DNA of 64,000 bases, from contig NZ_CP107551.1 of assembly GCF_025837095.1 (NCBI RefSeq), positions 496,001-560,000 on the forward strand. The letters are read 5' to 3'. The stretch's first letter is position 1, and each line of letters starts with the position of its first letter. The position numbers and the translations under genes were made by a program. This document shows, one piece after another, positions 43,117-52,892 of the stretch. The stretch is from Rhodococcus sp. Z13 (lineage in GTDB: Bacteria > Actinomycetota > Actinomycetes > Mycobacteriales > Mycobacteriaceae). Under the pieces are notes generated by a model that was given only the letters and a program-made list of their open reading frames with translations, ran no database searches and was not told the origin of the DNA.

Positions 43117-43893
43117 ATGGATCTGGGACTCGACGGCGCGGTCGTGCTCGTCACCGGCGGTGTACGCGGTGTGGGCGCGGGCATCAGCAGGGTCTTCCTG
43201 CGCGCCGGCGCCACCGTCGTGACGTGCGCGCGACGCGAGCCCGAACAGCCGATCGCGGTGGACGGGCGCGAAGCCGAGTTCCTGCCCTGTGACGTGCGCG
43301 ACCCCGAGCAGGTCGAGGCACTGGTCGACGCGATCGCCGAACGGCACGGCCGTCTCGACGTGGTGGTCAACAACGCGGGCGGCTCACCCCACGCCCTCGC
43401 CGCCGAGGCGAGCCCGAAGTTCCACGCGAAGATCGTCGAACTCAACCTGCTCGCACCTCTGCTGGTCGCACAGGCCGCCAACGCGGTGATGCAGACGCAG
43501 GACACCGGCGGCTCGATCGTCAACATCTCGAGCGTGAGCGGCTCGAGGCCCTCGCCCGGCACCGCCGCCTACGGCGCGGCGAAGGCCGGAATCGACAGCC
43601 TCGCAAAATCCCTCGCGGTGGAGTGGGCGCCCAAGGTGCGGGTGAACTCGGTCGTGGTGGGCATGGTCGACACCGAGCAGTCCCACCTGTTCTACGGCGA
43701 CGAGGAGGGGGTGGCCGCCGTCGGCGCGACCGTCCCGATGGGACGCCTCGCGACCCCCGAGGACATCGGCCACTGCGCGGCATTTCTGGCATCCCCGCTG
43801 GCGTCCTACGTCAGCGGTTCGACACTGACCGTCCACGGCGGCGGCGAACGCCCTGCCTTCCTGGCAGCGGCCCGAACGAAGGAGACGAAGTGA
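43117..43893 (+). CDS. KstR2-regulated short-chain dehydrogenase (Rv3549c-like)
   Basis: SDR of 258 residues: TGGVRGVG cofactor motif at 13-20, NNAG at 85-88, S139, Y152 and K156. ATG 43117 is chosen because CGGAGG lies five bases upstream and MDLGLDGAVVLVTGG is a normal SDR N-terminus; an in-frame GTG at 43072 lies directly after a -10-like box and cannot be excluded. Order and neighbours match the SDR pair Rv3549c-Rv3548c of the HIP locus. Expected to oxidise a hydroxyacyl-CoA in C/D-ring breakdown. Confidence 0.89.
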   Translation: MDLGLDGAVVLVTGGVRGVGAGISRVFLRAGATVVTCARREPEQPIAVDGREAEFLPCDVRDPEQVEALVDAIAERHGRLDVVVNNAGGSPHALAAEASPKFHAKIVELNLLAPLLVAQAANAVMQTQDTGGSIVNISSVSGSRPSPGTAAYGAAKAGIDSLAKSLAVEWAPKVRVNSVVVGMVDTEQSHLFYGDEEGVAAVGATVPMGRLATPEDIGHCAAFLASPLASYVSGSTLTVHGGGERPAFLAAARTKETK

Positions 43894-44804
43894 GTGGACT
43901 GATGGACGGGCGCGTCGTCATCGTGACCGGCGCAGGACGCGGTCTCGGTCGCGCCCATGCCCTGGCCTTCGCGGCCGAGGGCGCGAAGGTCGTCGTCAAC
44001 GACATCGGCGTGGGCAGCGACGGTTCCGCGACCGGCGAGTCGCCGGGGGAGCAGGTCGTCGAGGAGATCCGCGCCGCCGGCGGTGAGGCCGTGGTCAACG
44101 GCGACGACGTCGCCGACTGGGCCGGCGCCGAGAACCTGATCAGGACCGCGCTGGACAACTTCGGCCGCCTCGACGTGCTCGTCAACAACGCCGGATTCCT
44201 GCGGGACCGCATGCTCGCCAACATGAGCGAGGAGGAATGGGACGCCGTCATCCGCGTCCACCTCAAGGGCCACTTCGCCCCGATGCGTCACGCCATCTCC
44301 CACTGGCGCGCGGAAGCCAAGGCGGGCAACCCCGTCGACGCCCGCATCATCAACACCAGCTCCGGTGCCGGGCTCATGGGCAGCATCGGCCAGGGCAACT
44401 ACGCCGCGGCCAAGGCCGGCATCGCGACGCTCACCGTCCAGGCCGCAGCCGAGTTCGCCCGCTACGGCGTGACCGTCAACGCCATCGCCCCGTCGGCACG
44501 CACCCGCATGACCGTCGGCGCGGGTGGCGAGATGGCCGAGCGGATGGCACCGCCGGAGGAGGGCTTCGACGAGATGGCGCCGGAGAACGTCTCGCCCCTG
44601 GTGGTGTGGCTCGGCAGCACCGAATCGAAGGACGTCACCGGCCGGGTGTTCGAGGTCGAGGGCGGTAAGGTCTCCGTCGCCGACGGCTGGCGGCACGGCG
44701 ACGTGATCGACAAGGGCGACCGGTGGGATCCGAAGGAACTCGGCCCGGTCGTCGAGAAGCTGATCGCCGGTTCCCAGCCACCCACCCCGGTCTACGGGGC
44801 ATAA
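43890..44804 (+). CDS. KstR2-regulated short-chain dehydrogenase (Rv3548c-like)
   Basis: SDR of 304 residues. TGAGRGLGRAHA at 13-24 and VVVNDIGVG are typical of the multifunctional-enzyme-2-type 3-hydroxyacyl-CoA dehydrogenases. NNAGFLRD and the catalytic NTSSGAGLMGSIGQGNYAAAK follow. GTG 43890 overlaps the previous stop by four bases. The C-terminal ~45 residues extend beyond the Rossmann domain. Likely the 3-hydroxyacyl-CoA dehydrogenase for a late HIP intermediate. A strong hairpin follows. Confidence 0.9.
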   Translation: MSGLMDGRVVIVTGAGRGLGRAHALAFAAEGAKVVVNDIGVGSDGSATGESPGEQVVEEIRAAGGEAVVNGDDVADWAGAENLIRTALDNFGRLDVLVNNAGFLRDRMLANMSEEEWDAVIRVHLKGHFAPMRHAISHWRAEAKAGNPVDARIINTSSGAGLMGSIGQGNYAAAKAGIATLTVQAAAEFARYGVTVNAIAPSARTRMTVGAGGEMAERMAPPEEGFDEMAPENVSPLVVWLGSTESKDVTGRVFEVEGGKVSVADGWRHGDVIDKGDRWDPKELGPVVEKLIAGSQPPTPVYGA

Positions 44805-44808
44805 CCGT

Positions 44809-44854
44809 CCGGTGCGCGTTTCCGGCGGCGGCGACCACCGGAAACGCGCACCGG
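44809..44854. terminator. Bidirectional terminator hairpin
   Basis: Perfect 17-bp stem CCGGTGCGCGTTTCCGG / CCGGAAACGCGCACCGG with a 12-base loop, between the convergent SDR and GNAT genes. Confidence 0.88.
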
Positions 44855-44864
44855 GGGTGGAGTC

Positions 44865-45524
44865 CTAGACCGGCGTACGCACGATCAGGGTCGAGCCGGG
44901 GAAGTAGGCCGCCAGCTCGCTGCGGGCCTGCTTGAGGGTCGCGGTGCCGTAGCCCTGCTTGCGCAGTTCCGGACGGATCCAGATGCGCACGTCCACTTCG
45001 TTGCCCGTCAGCTCACCGAACGCGAACCCGACCGGCTTCGGTTCGTCCCCGGACAGATCCTCGGCCACCAGCCACATCCCGGACTCGTCGTCCATCAGCT
45101 GCGCGCCGCGCTGCCGCTCGGCCTCGACCCGCTCGTCGCTGTCGTCTCCGAGCTGTTCGGCGCACCGCTGCTTGAACAGCGCCGTGTCGGTATCGCTGTG
45201 CGAGATCGGACGCAGGCGGAAGTGCGCGCCGGTCGCGAAGGGACGCGCCGCCGTCGTCCACTGCAGGACGGCGTCGAGATCGTCGAGTTCCTCCCGGATC
45301 TTCTTGCGCTCCGCGCGGGTGAGGCGGCGGAAGGGCAGGTTCAGCACGGCTTCGGCACAGAACTCCGTGGTGTCGAGCAACGAGGCCAGTTTCGCGACGG
45401 CCTCGGCCCGGTCGTGACTCTCGACGATCACGTCGAGCACCTCGTGACGTCGCTCCAGCGCCCGCAGAAGTGCGGCTGCGATCTCCCGCCGGTCGAGGAC
45501 CTTGTCGTGATCCGTGGTTGCCAT
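44865..45524 (-). CDS. GyrA-like helical segment fused to a GNAT acetyltransferase
   Basis: Protein of 219 residues in two parts. Residues ~12-86 (RREIAAALLRALERRHEVLD, then LPFRRLTRAERKKIREELDDLD) look like the helical segment of DNA gyrase A/topoisomerase IV that reads R-x-E-I-x3-LL...MRLRRLTGLE...L. From ~100 on it is a GNAT N-acetyltransferase with the acetyl-CoA motif RKQGYGTA at 188-195. The catalytic tyrosine of gyrase and its DNA-binding domain are absent. It lies alone between the SDR and ddn-like genes. The substrate is unknown; the gyrase-like part may be a protein-interaction module. Confidence 0.82.
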   Translation of the reverse strand: MATTDHDKVLDRREIAAALLRALERRHEVLDVIVESHDRAEAVAKLASLLDTTEFCAEAVLNLPFRRLTRAERKKIREELDDLDAVLQWTTAARPFATGAHFRLRPISHSDTDTALFKQRCAEQLGDDSDERVEAERQRGAQLMDDESGMWLVAEDLSGDEPKPVGFAFGELTGNEVDVRIWIRPELRKQGYGTATLKQARSELAAYFPGSTLIVRTPV

Positions 45525-45601
45525 CGTGCGACATCCCTTCGTCGAAGCATGGAAGTACGGGACTCAGTATTCCCGTCCCCGACGGATCATGGGACCCGAG
45601 A

Positions 45602-47366
<1,765 letters not shown>

Positions 47367-47367
47367 T

Positions 47368-47381
47368 TAGAACGTGTTACA
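47368..47381. promoter_or_regulatory. KstR operator, cyp125 side
   Basis: TAGAACGTGTTACA, a full match to the KstR consensus, 40 bases before the cyp125 start. Confidence 0.88.
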
Positions 47382-47421
47382 CATCACGCGAGCGGTACCC
47401 GCCAGGGCAGGAGAGATATCA

Positions 47422-48675
47422 GTGGCGCAGCCGAACATCCCCGAGGACATCGATTTCACCGACCCCGATCTGTACGCAGACCGCATGCCGTTCGAAGAGT
47501 TCGCGGAACTGCGGAAGACGGCGCCGGTGTGGTGGAACAAGAAGTCTCCCGACGTCGGTGGTTTCCACGACGACGGGTTCTGGGTTGTCTCCCGGCACGA
47601 GGAGGTCCGGGAGGTCTCCCGTCGGAGCGACGTGTTCTCCAACTGGGAGAACACGGCAATTCCGCGGTTCAACGACGACATCCCCCGCGAGGCCATCGAG
47701 CTGCAGCGGCACGTCCTGCTCAACAAGGACGCCCCCGAGCACACCAAGCTGCGCAAGCTCGTCGCGCGCGGTTTCACCCCGCGCGCCATCAACAGCCTGC
47801 GCGAGGAGCTCGACCGCCGCGCCCGTCTCATCGTGTCGGACGCCTGCCAGGCCGGTAAGGGCGACTTCGTCACGCAGATCGCCGCGGAACTGCCGCTGCA
47901 GGCGATCGCCGACCTCATCGGCGTGCCGCAGGAGGACCGCGCCAAGATCTTCGAGTGGTCCAACCAGATGACGGGCTACGACGATCCGGACAACACCGCC
48001 GATCCGGCCGCGGCCTCGATGGAGGTGCTGGGCTACGCCTACCAGATGGCCGCCGCCCGCAAGGAGAACCCGGCCGACGACATCGTCACCACGCTCATCG
48101 AGGCCGACATCGACGGCGACGAGCTGGCTCCCGAGGAGTTCGGCTTCTTCTTCATCGTGCTCGCCGTGGCCGGCAACGAGACCACCCGCAATGCCATCAC
48201 CCACGGTATGGCGGCGTTCCTCGACAATCCGGACCAGTGGGAGCTGTTCAAGCGGGAGCGCCCGAAGACCGCAGCCGACGAGATCATCCGCTGGGCCACC
48301 CCGGTCACGTCGTTCCAGCGCACCGCGCTCGAGGACGTCGAGCTCGGCGGGCAGCTCATCAAGAAGGGCGACCGCGTCGTCATGCTGTACGCCTCGGCGA
48401 ACAACGACGAAGAGGTGTTCGAGAACCCGCGCCAGTTCGACATCCTCCGCGACCCGAACCCGCATCTCGCCTTCGGTGGCACCGGTGCGCACTACTGCCT
48501 CGGGGCGAACCTCGCGCGCATGGAGATCGATCTGATCTTCAACGCGATCGCCGATCACATCCCGGACATCACCAAGATCGGTGACCCGCACCGCCTGCGG
48601 TCGGGTTGGCTCAACGGCATCAAGGAGTTCCAGGTCGACTACAAGACGTCGGGAGGATGCCCGGTCAAGCACTGA
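47422..48675 (+). CDS. cyp125: Steroid C26(27)-monooxygenase CYP125
   Basis: Cytochrome P450 of 417 residues that oxidises the terminal side-chain carbon of cholest-4-en-3-one to the acid, starting side-chain degradation. The haem-cysteine loop FGGTGAHYCLGANLAR places C359, the I-helix motif AVAGNETTRN is at 248-257 and the K-helix EIIR at 287-290. GTG 47422 follows AGGAG, giving the usual CYP125 length. Divergent from fadA5 with a perfect KstR box, as in M. tuberculosis, which supports CYP125 rather than CYP142. Confidence 0.95.
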   Translation: MAQPNIPEDIDFTDPDLYADRMPFEEFAELRKTAPVWWNKKSPDVGGFHDDGFWVVSRHEEVREVSRRSDVFSNWENTAIPRFNDDIPREAIELQRHVLLNKDAPEHTKLRKLVARGFTPRAINSLREELDRRARLIVSDACQAGKGDFVTQIAAELPLQAIADLIGVPQEDRAKIFEWSNQMTGYDDPDNTADPAAASMEVLGYAYQMAAARKENPADDIVTTLIEADIDGDELAPEEFGFFFIVLAVAGNETTRNAITHGMAAFLDNPDQWELFKRERPKTAADEIIRWATPVTSFQRTALEDVELGGQLIKKGDRVVMLYASANNDEEVFENPRQFDILRDPNPHLAFGGTGAHYCLGANLARMEIDLIFNAIADHIPDITKIGDPHRLRSGWLNGIKEFQVDYKTSGGCPVKH

Positions 48676-48732
48676 GCCGAGGCGACGGTCGAGTACTGAG
48701 CCGAGGCGGCGGTCGAGCACCGAGCCGAGAGC
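48671..48732 (+). repeat. 24-bp tandem repeat starting at the cyp125 stop
   Basis: Two full 24-bp units (48671-48694 and 48695-48718, one internal difference plus the last base) and 14 bases of a third. Each starts ACTGAGCCGAGGCG or close to it. The first unit contains the cyp125 stop codon, so the 3' end has been copied into the untranslated region. Confidence 0.85.
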
Positions 48733-48736
48733 AGGT

Positions 48737-48772
48737 GAGGTCCCCGGACACCACGAGGTGTCCGGGGACCTC
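48737..48772. terminator. cyp125 terminator hairpin
   Basis: Perfect 16-bp stem GAGGTCCCCGGACACC / GGTGTCCGGGGACCTC with loop ACGA. The gene to its right is convergent, so it probably serves both. Confidence 0.88.
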
Positions 48773-48802
48773 GTCGTTCCGCGTCCTGCTCCTCCGGGTC
48801 CT

Positions 48803-49357
48803 TCACTCCTCCGGGGGAACGTCTCCGGGATCGCGGGCCGGCACGATGATCCGGCTGATCAACCGCCGGCGTCGGCCGGGCCCCGGGCCGAGTTCCGCGT
48901 AGCGCGCGAACAGCTGCGCCATCTCCGTCACGAGGGCCAGGGCCTCCTCGTCGGTCAGGTCGAGGGCGATCTGCCGGTAGCCCACGACGTCCTCGACCAT
49001 GCGGCGCCGGCCCGGGTCATCGAGGTAGGCGTCGAAGTCGGCAAGCAGCTGAGCGGTGAAGGCGAGGAAGGCGCGCCGGTGGTCGTCGGCGCTCATCTCC
49101 TCGGCCTGGTCACCGGTCACGTGTGCGCGTTCGGTGACGAGACGGTAGGTGCGTTCGACGGTGCCGCGGACGCGGCGTTCGGAGACGACCTCGAGTACGC
49201 CGGCGTCGACGAGGGTCGCGATCTGCCGGTAGAGCGTGGCGGTCGAGACGTCCTCGAGCAGGGCGCGTAACTGGGCGGTGGTCGCGGTGCGGTCGCCCAG
49301 CAGTGCCTGGACGATGCGCAGCCGCACCGGGTGCAGCAGCAGTTCTGCGGTGGTCAT
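48803..49357 (-). CDS. Winged-helix transcriptional regulator
   Basis: Protein of 184 residues. The N-terminal winged helix (ArsR/PadR-like: LLLHPVRLRIVQALLGDRTATTAQLRALL, then TATLYRQIATLVDAGVLEVV) spans ~5-75. The C-terminal helical half (~90-160) probably dimerises or binds ligand; no metal cysteines are seen. ATG 49357 has GGAGGAG seven bases upstream. It diverges from the small gene at 49427, whose promoter contains a TTGTT..AACAA dyad, so it is the natural candidate repressor of that gene and of itself. Confidence 0.83.
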   Translation of the reverse strand: MTTAELLLHPVRLRIVQALLGDRTATTAQLRALLEDVSTATLYRQIATLVDAGVLEVVSERRVRGTVERTYRLVTERAHVTGDQAEEMSADDHRRAFLAFTAQLLADFDAYLDDPGRRRMVEDVVGYRQIALDLTDEEALALVTEMAQLFARYAELGPGPGRRRRLISRIIVPARDPGDVPPEE

Positions 49358-49390
49358 GCCTCTCCTCCCCACCCTCCGACCTTCTCACAG

Positions 49391-49419
49391 TTGACATTGT
49401 TCTCAACAATGAGAATAAT
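49391..49419 (+). promoter_or_regulatory. Promoter with embedded dyads
   Basis: TTGACA (49391-49396), 17-bp spacer, AATAAT (49414-49419). The spacer is almost entirely operator: ATTGTT-CTC-AACAAT (49396-49410), overlapped by TTCTCA-N4-TGAGAA (49400-49415). The start ATG at 49427 is seven bases after the -10, pointing to a leaderless transcript. Confidence 0.72.
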
Positions 49420-49426
49420 CGCTGTC

Positions 49427-49780
49427 ATGACGACGATGAACATCGACAACGGAACCCTGCGAGTGCGCTTCACTCCCTTCGAGAAGATCGCCGGACTCAT
49501 CGGCAACGTCGACGTGCCGCTCACGTCGATCCGCAACATCGAGGTGTTCGAGGACGGTCTGTCCGCGGTGCGCGGCATCCGCGCCCCCGGTCTCGGACTG
49601 CCGGGCGTGCGCAACATCGGCTCCTGGCGTGGACCCGGCCGCAACGACCTCGTCTCCGTGCGGCGCGGGGAGCCGGCACTGCGCATCGAACTGGAGGGGC
49701 ACAAGCGCACCGCGCTCGTGCTGCGTGTGGCCGACGCAGGGCGGTGGGCCGAGAAGCTGCGTACCGCCGCGGCCCGCTGA
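49427..49780 (+). CDS. Small beta-rich protein of unknown function (PH-like)
   Basis: Protein of 117 residues, predicted mostly beta strands with a C-terminal helix (DAGRWAEKLRTAAAR), a layout like bacterial PH-domain proteins; no enzyme motif, signal peptide or membrane segment. ATG 49427 was chosen because the promoter at 49391 puts the transcription start on or one base before it. Under probable control of the divergent winged-helix regulator. Function not known. Confidence 0.75.
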   Translation: MTTMNIDNGTLRVRFTPFEKIAGLIGNVDVPLTSIRNIEVFEDGLSAVRGIRAPGLGLPGVRNIGSWRGPGRNDLVSVRRGEPALRIELEGHKRTALVLRVADAGRWAEKLRTAAAR

Positions 49781-49817
49781 CGGGCCGCTTCGTGCCGGCC
49801 GACGCCGGTCAGGGGGG

Positions 49818-50390
49818 TCAGCGCAGCCGGCGCAGATCCTCGGAGGTGTCCACATCACCCGCGTCCGCCAGGGCGGTGCAGTCCACCCGCCGCACCCGGT
49901 CGCGGTTGCGGGCGAGGAACGAACGCGCCCCCTCGTCGCCGGTGGCCTCGCCGGCCGCGGTGCGCGCGTCGGCGAGATCGAACACCACCGGATGCCCCGG
50001 ACGGTCCGCGAACACCGGCAGCGTCACCGTCCCGGGCCGGTGTGCTTCCAGCACGTGGCGCACGAGTCCGGTGGTGATGCCGGGGAAATCGACGACGGTG
50101 AGGACGACCCGGTCGTGGGCCCGCGCGGCCTCGACGCCGCGGCGCAGGGAGGTCGACATGCCTTCGGCCCAGTCGGGATTGCGCACCGCGACGGTGCCTT
50201 CCGGGCACGCGGCCGCGACCTCCTCACCGAAGGCGCCGACGACCACGACGACCTCGTCGCACCCGCCACCGAGCAACGCCTCGGCCACGGTGTGCAGAAG
50301 GGGACGGCCGCGATGGGGGAGCAGTGCTTTCGCACGTCCACCCAACCGCGAGCCGTCCCCTGCTGCGAGAACGATCCCGGCGGTCGACAT
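49818..50390 (-). CDS. MobA/MocA-like nucleotidyltransferase
   Basis: Protein of 190 residues of the MobA-like NTP-transferase family. The N-terminal nucleotide-binding motif is AGIVLAAGDGSRLGGRAKALLPHRG, with the metal-binding VVDFPG motif and GHPVVF loop following. Homologues attach CMP or GMP to molybdopterin or serve in coenzyme biosynthesis. It is a single minus-strand gene between the PH-like gene and the SnoaL gene with no visible molybdoenzyme next to it, so the substrate remains open. Confidence 0.86.
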   Translation of the reverse strand: MSTAGIVLAAGDGSRLGGRAKALLPHRGRPLLHTVAEALLGGGCDEVVVVVGAFGEEVAAACPEGTVAVRNPDWAEGMSTSLRRGVEAARAHDRVVLTVVDFPGITTGLVRHVLEAHRPGTVTLPVFADRPGHPVVFDLADARTAAGEATGDEGARSFLARNRDRVRRVDCTALADAGDVDTSEDLRRLR

Positions 50391-50413
50391 ACCGCCGATG
50401 CTACGAGACGGGC

Positions 50414-50827
50414 CTACGAGGCGGGCCGCAGTGTCTTCATCGCCCGCTCCACTTCCCAGAAGGCGCGCAGCGAGACGATCTTCCCGTCCTCGTCGACGCG
50501 ATAGACGAACACACCCTCGGCATCGATGAGATTGCCCGCCATCGTGGTGCGGATGGTGCCGATGTTGACGCACTCGTCACCACACACCAGCACGTCGTCG
50601 ACGAGGAACTCGAGCTTGTCGGTGTTGGCGATGGTCATGTCGTAGAACTTCGAGATCGCCTCACGACCGTGGTGCCCCTTGCCCTCCGGATCGAAGCCGG
50701 AGGGTCCCACGGGATCCTCGACGCACGCGTTCTCCGCGAACAACGCCAGCCACTCGTCCTTGCGCTTGCCGCTCGCCGCCGCCTGCGACGCCCGGGCGGC
50801 CACGCGTGCCGGATGTTCCTCGCTCAT
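50414..50827 (-). CDS. SnoaL/ketosteroid-isomerase-like (NTF2 fold) protein
   Basis: Protein of 137 residues with the NTF2/SnoaL fold: WLALFAENACVEDPVGPSGFDPEGKGHHGREAISKFYDM, then strands ending in SLRAFWEVERA. The fold is shared with ketosteroid isomerases and small hydratases; which activity applies is not clear. ATG 50827 overlaps the upstream stop by four bases. Last gene of the KstR-controlled operon DUF35-ltp4-ltp3-LLM-SnoaL, so a steroid side-chain role is likely. Confidence 0.85.
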   Translation of the reverse strand: MSEEHPARVAARASQAAASGKRKDEWLALFAENACVEDPVGPSGFDPEGKGHHGREAISKFYDMTIANTDKLEFLVDDVLVCGDECVNIGTIRTTMAGNLIDAEGVFVYRVDEDGKIVSLRAFWEVERAMKTLRPAS

Positions 50828-51705
50828 GCCGCATCCCTTCCGTGAATGTACTTGTCGGCGAACCTGCGCAGCGACTCCTGCTTCGCCTCGAGCGGTGAAT
50901 CGAATCCGTGGCCGTCGAAGATCCACGGGACCACGATGATGTCGGTGACCCCGGCGTCGGCGAGTTCCGCGTAACCGGAACTGCCGAACCTGTCGACGCA
51001 CACCGTCTGGATCTCGAACGGCTCGTCGCTGCGGCCGTACTCGGCGCGCAACTCGCGCAGTCGGGTGATGACCTGCACGAGATCGTCGAACTCGATCATC
51101 GCCGACGTCCACCCGTCCCCGACCCGCGCCGCGCGCCGCAGCGCCACGTCGGTGTGCCCACCGACGTAGAACGGCACCGGCTCGGTGGGGGCGGGGCTCA
51201 TCTGCAGCCGGTCGAAATCGTAGAACTCGCCGTGGTGTTCGACCATGCCGCCGCCGAGGATCAGCTTCAGCACCTCGATCATCTCGTCCACGCGCTTGCC
51301 GCGCTTGGCGTAGGGCACCCCGCACCACTCGAACTCCTCCGGTGCCCAGCCGATCCCGACCCCGAGACCGAATCGGTTGCCGGTGAGGTTCGCGACCGAC
51401 CCCACCTGCCGGGCCAGCAGCACCGGATTGCGGGAGCCGAGTTTGAGCACCTGCGTGTAGAACCGGATCCGCGAGGTCACCGCCGCCATCGACGCCGCGG
51501 CGATGAGCGGATCGACCCAGGGGGTCTCCGGCGTCCACATGCGCGAACCGTCCGGGGTGTACGGATAGTCGACGCTCTGCTTCTCCATGTAGAACAGCGA
51601 GTCGGGCAGTGCGATCGAGGCGTACCCGCACTCCTCGGCGGTCTGCGCGATGCCGTTGAGCTGGTCGAGCGGGGTCATCGCGACCCCCACGGTGAACGAG
51701 ACCAT
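50824..51705 (-). CDS. Luciferase-like (LLM class) oxidoreductase
   Basis: TIM-barrel luciferase-like monooxygenase-family protein of 293 residues: PLDQLNGIAQTAEECGYASIALPDS, GNRFGLGVGIGWAPEEFEWCGV and VPFYVGGHTDVALRRAARVGDGW, typical of F420- or FMN-dependent members. ATG 51705 is 11 bp downstream of ltp3, and its stop overlaps the SnoaL gene. In this operon it may reduce or oxidise a side-chain intermediate; cofactor choice (F420 is plausible in this genus) is inference. Confidence 0.87.
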   Translation of the reverse strand: MVSFTVGVAMTPLDQLNGIAQTAEECGYASIALPDSLFYMEKQSVDYPYTPDGSRMWTPETPWVDPLIAAASMAAVTSRIRFYTQVLKLGSRNPVLLARQVGSVANLTGNRFGLGVGIGWAPEEFEWCGVPYAKRGKRVDEMIEVLKLILGGGMVEHHGEFYDFDRLQMSPAPTEPVPFYVGGHTDVALRRAARVGDGWTSAMIEFDDLVQVITRLRELRAEYGRSDEPFEIQTVCVDRFGSSGYAELADAGVTDIIVVPWIFDGHGFDSPLEAKQESLRRFADKYIHGRDAA

Positions 51706-51716
51706 GGCGCTGCTCC

Positions 51717-52892
51717 TTAGTTCGTGGGCCGGTCGGAGCCCACCACCCACATCGAGAAGTACTGCGACCCACCGCCGTAGGCATGTCCGAGGGCCTTGCG
51801 TGCACCCTCCACCTGGTGTTCACCGGCCTTGCCCATCACCTGGATCGCGGCCTCGGCGAAGCGGATCATGCCCGACGCGCCGATCGGGTTGGAGGAGAGC
51901 ACACCACCGGACATGTTGACCGGCAGGTGGCCGCCGATGGCCGTCTCCCCGGCCTCGGTGAGCTTCCAGCCGGAACCCTCGGGGGCGAACCCGAGGTTCT
52001 CGAGCCACATCGGTTCGAACCACGAGAACGGCACGTAGATCTCGGCGCAGTCGATCTCCGCGTAGGGATCGGTGATACCGGCCTGCTTCCACAGCGCGGC
52101 CGCGGCGACGCGACCGGCCTCCGGGTTGACCTGGTCGCGCCCGGCGTAGGTCGTCGGTTCGGTGCGCATCGCGGTGGCGTGGATCCAGGCCACGGTGCGG
52201 CCCGCCTGCTCGGCCGCTTTCGCGGTGTCCTCGTCACCGAGCACGACCGCGCACGCACCGTCGGACGACGGGCACGTCTCGTCGTACCGGATCGGGTCCC
52301 ACAGCATCTGCGAGGACTGCACCTTCTCCAGGGTGATGTCCGGCTGTTTGAGATGGGCGTAGGGGTTCTTCGCGCCGTTGAGCCGGTCCTTCACCGCGAC
52401 CATCGCGCCGATGTGCTCGGGCGCACCGGAGCGGCGGATGTAGGAGCGGACGTGCGGGGCGAAGTAGCCGCCGGCGCCGGCGCCGACGGGCATGGTGAAC
52501 GGCACCGGGGTGGACAGCGCCCACATCGCGTTCGACTCGGACTGCTTCTCCCAGGCCACAGCCAGCACCCGCTTGTGGATACCGGCCTGCACGAGGCTCG
52601 CCGCGACGTTCGCCGTGGACCCACCCACCGAGCCGGCGGTGTGCACACGCAGCATCGGTTTGCCGGTGGCGCCGATGGCGTCGACCATCGACAGTTCGGG
52701 CATCATGACACCCTCGAACAGGTCGGGGGCCTTGCCGATGACGACGGCGTCGATGTCGTCCCAGCCGACCTGGGCGTCGAGCATGGCGCGGTCGATCGCC
52801 TCGCGGACCAGGCCGGACATCGACACGTCGTGCCGCTTGGCGACGTAATGGGTCTGTCCAGTGCCGAGGACAGCTGCCGGTTGCTTGGCCAT
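51717..52892 (-). CDS. ltp3: Thiolase-like lipid-transfer protein Ltp3 (aldolase type)
   Basis: SCP-x-type thiolase-like protein of 391 residues. At the position of the thiolase nucleophile there is no cysteine (VHTAGSVGGSTAN), so it is not a thiolase; related Ltp proteins are retro-aldolases that cleave the steroid side chain together with a DUF35 partner. Such a DUF35 gene is in the same operon. ltp3 and ltp4 are reported to be needed for degrading C24-branched sterol side chains in R. rhodochrous. The start ATG 52892 shares one base with the ltp4 stop. Ltp3 versus Ltp4 is assigned by gene order. Confidence 0.88.
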   Translation of the reverse strand: MAKQPAAVLGTGQTHYVAKRHDVSMSGLVREAIDRAMLDAQVGWDDIDAVVIGKAPDLFEGVMMPELSMVDAIGATGKPMLRVHTAGSVGGSTANVAASLVQAGIHKRVLAVAWEKQSESNAMWALSTPVPFTMPVGAGAGGYFAPHVRSYIRRSGAPEHIGAMVAVKDRLNGAKNPYAHLKQPDITLEKVQSSQMLWDPIRYDETCPSSDGACAVVLGDEDTAKAAEQAGRTVAWIHATAMRTEPTTYAGRDQVNPEAGRVAAAALWKQAGITDPYAEIDCAEIYVPFSWFEPMWLENLGFAPEGSGWKLTEAGETAIGGHLPVNMSGGVLSSNPIGASGMIRFAEAAIQVMGKAGEHQVEGARKALGHAYGGGSQYFSMWVVGSDRPTN

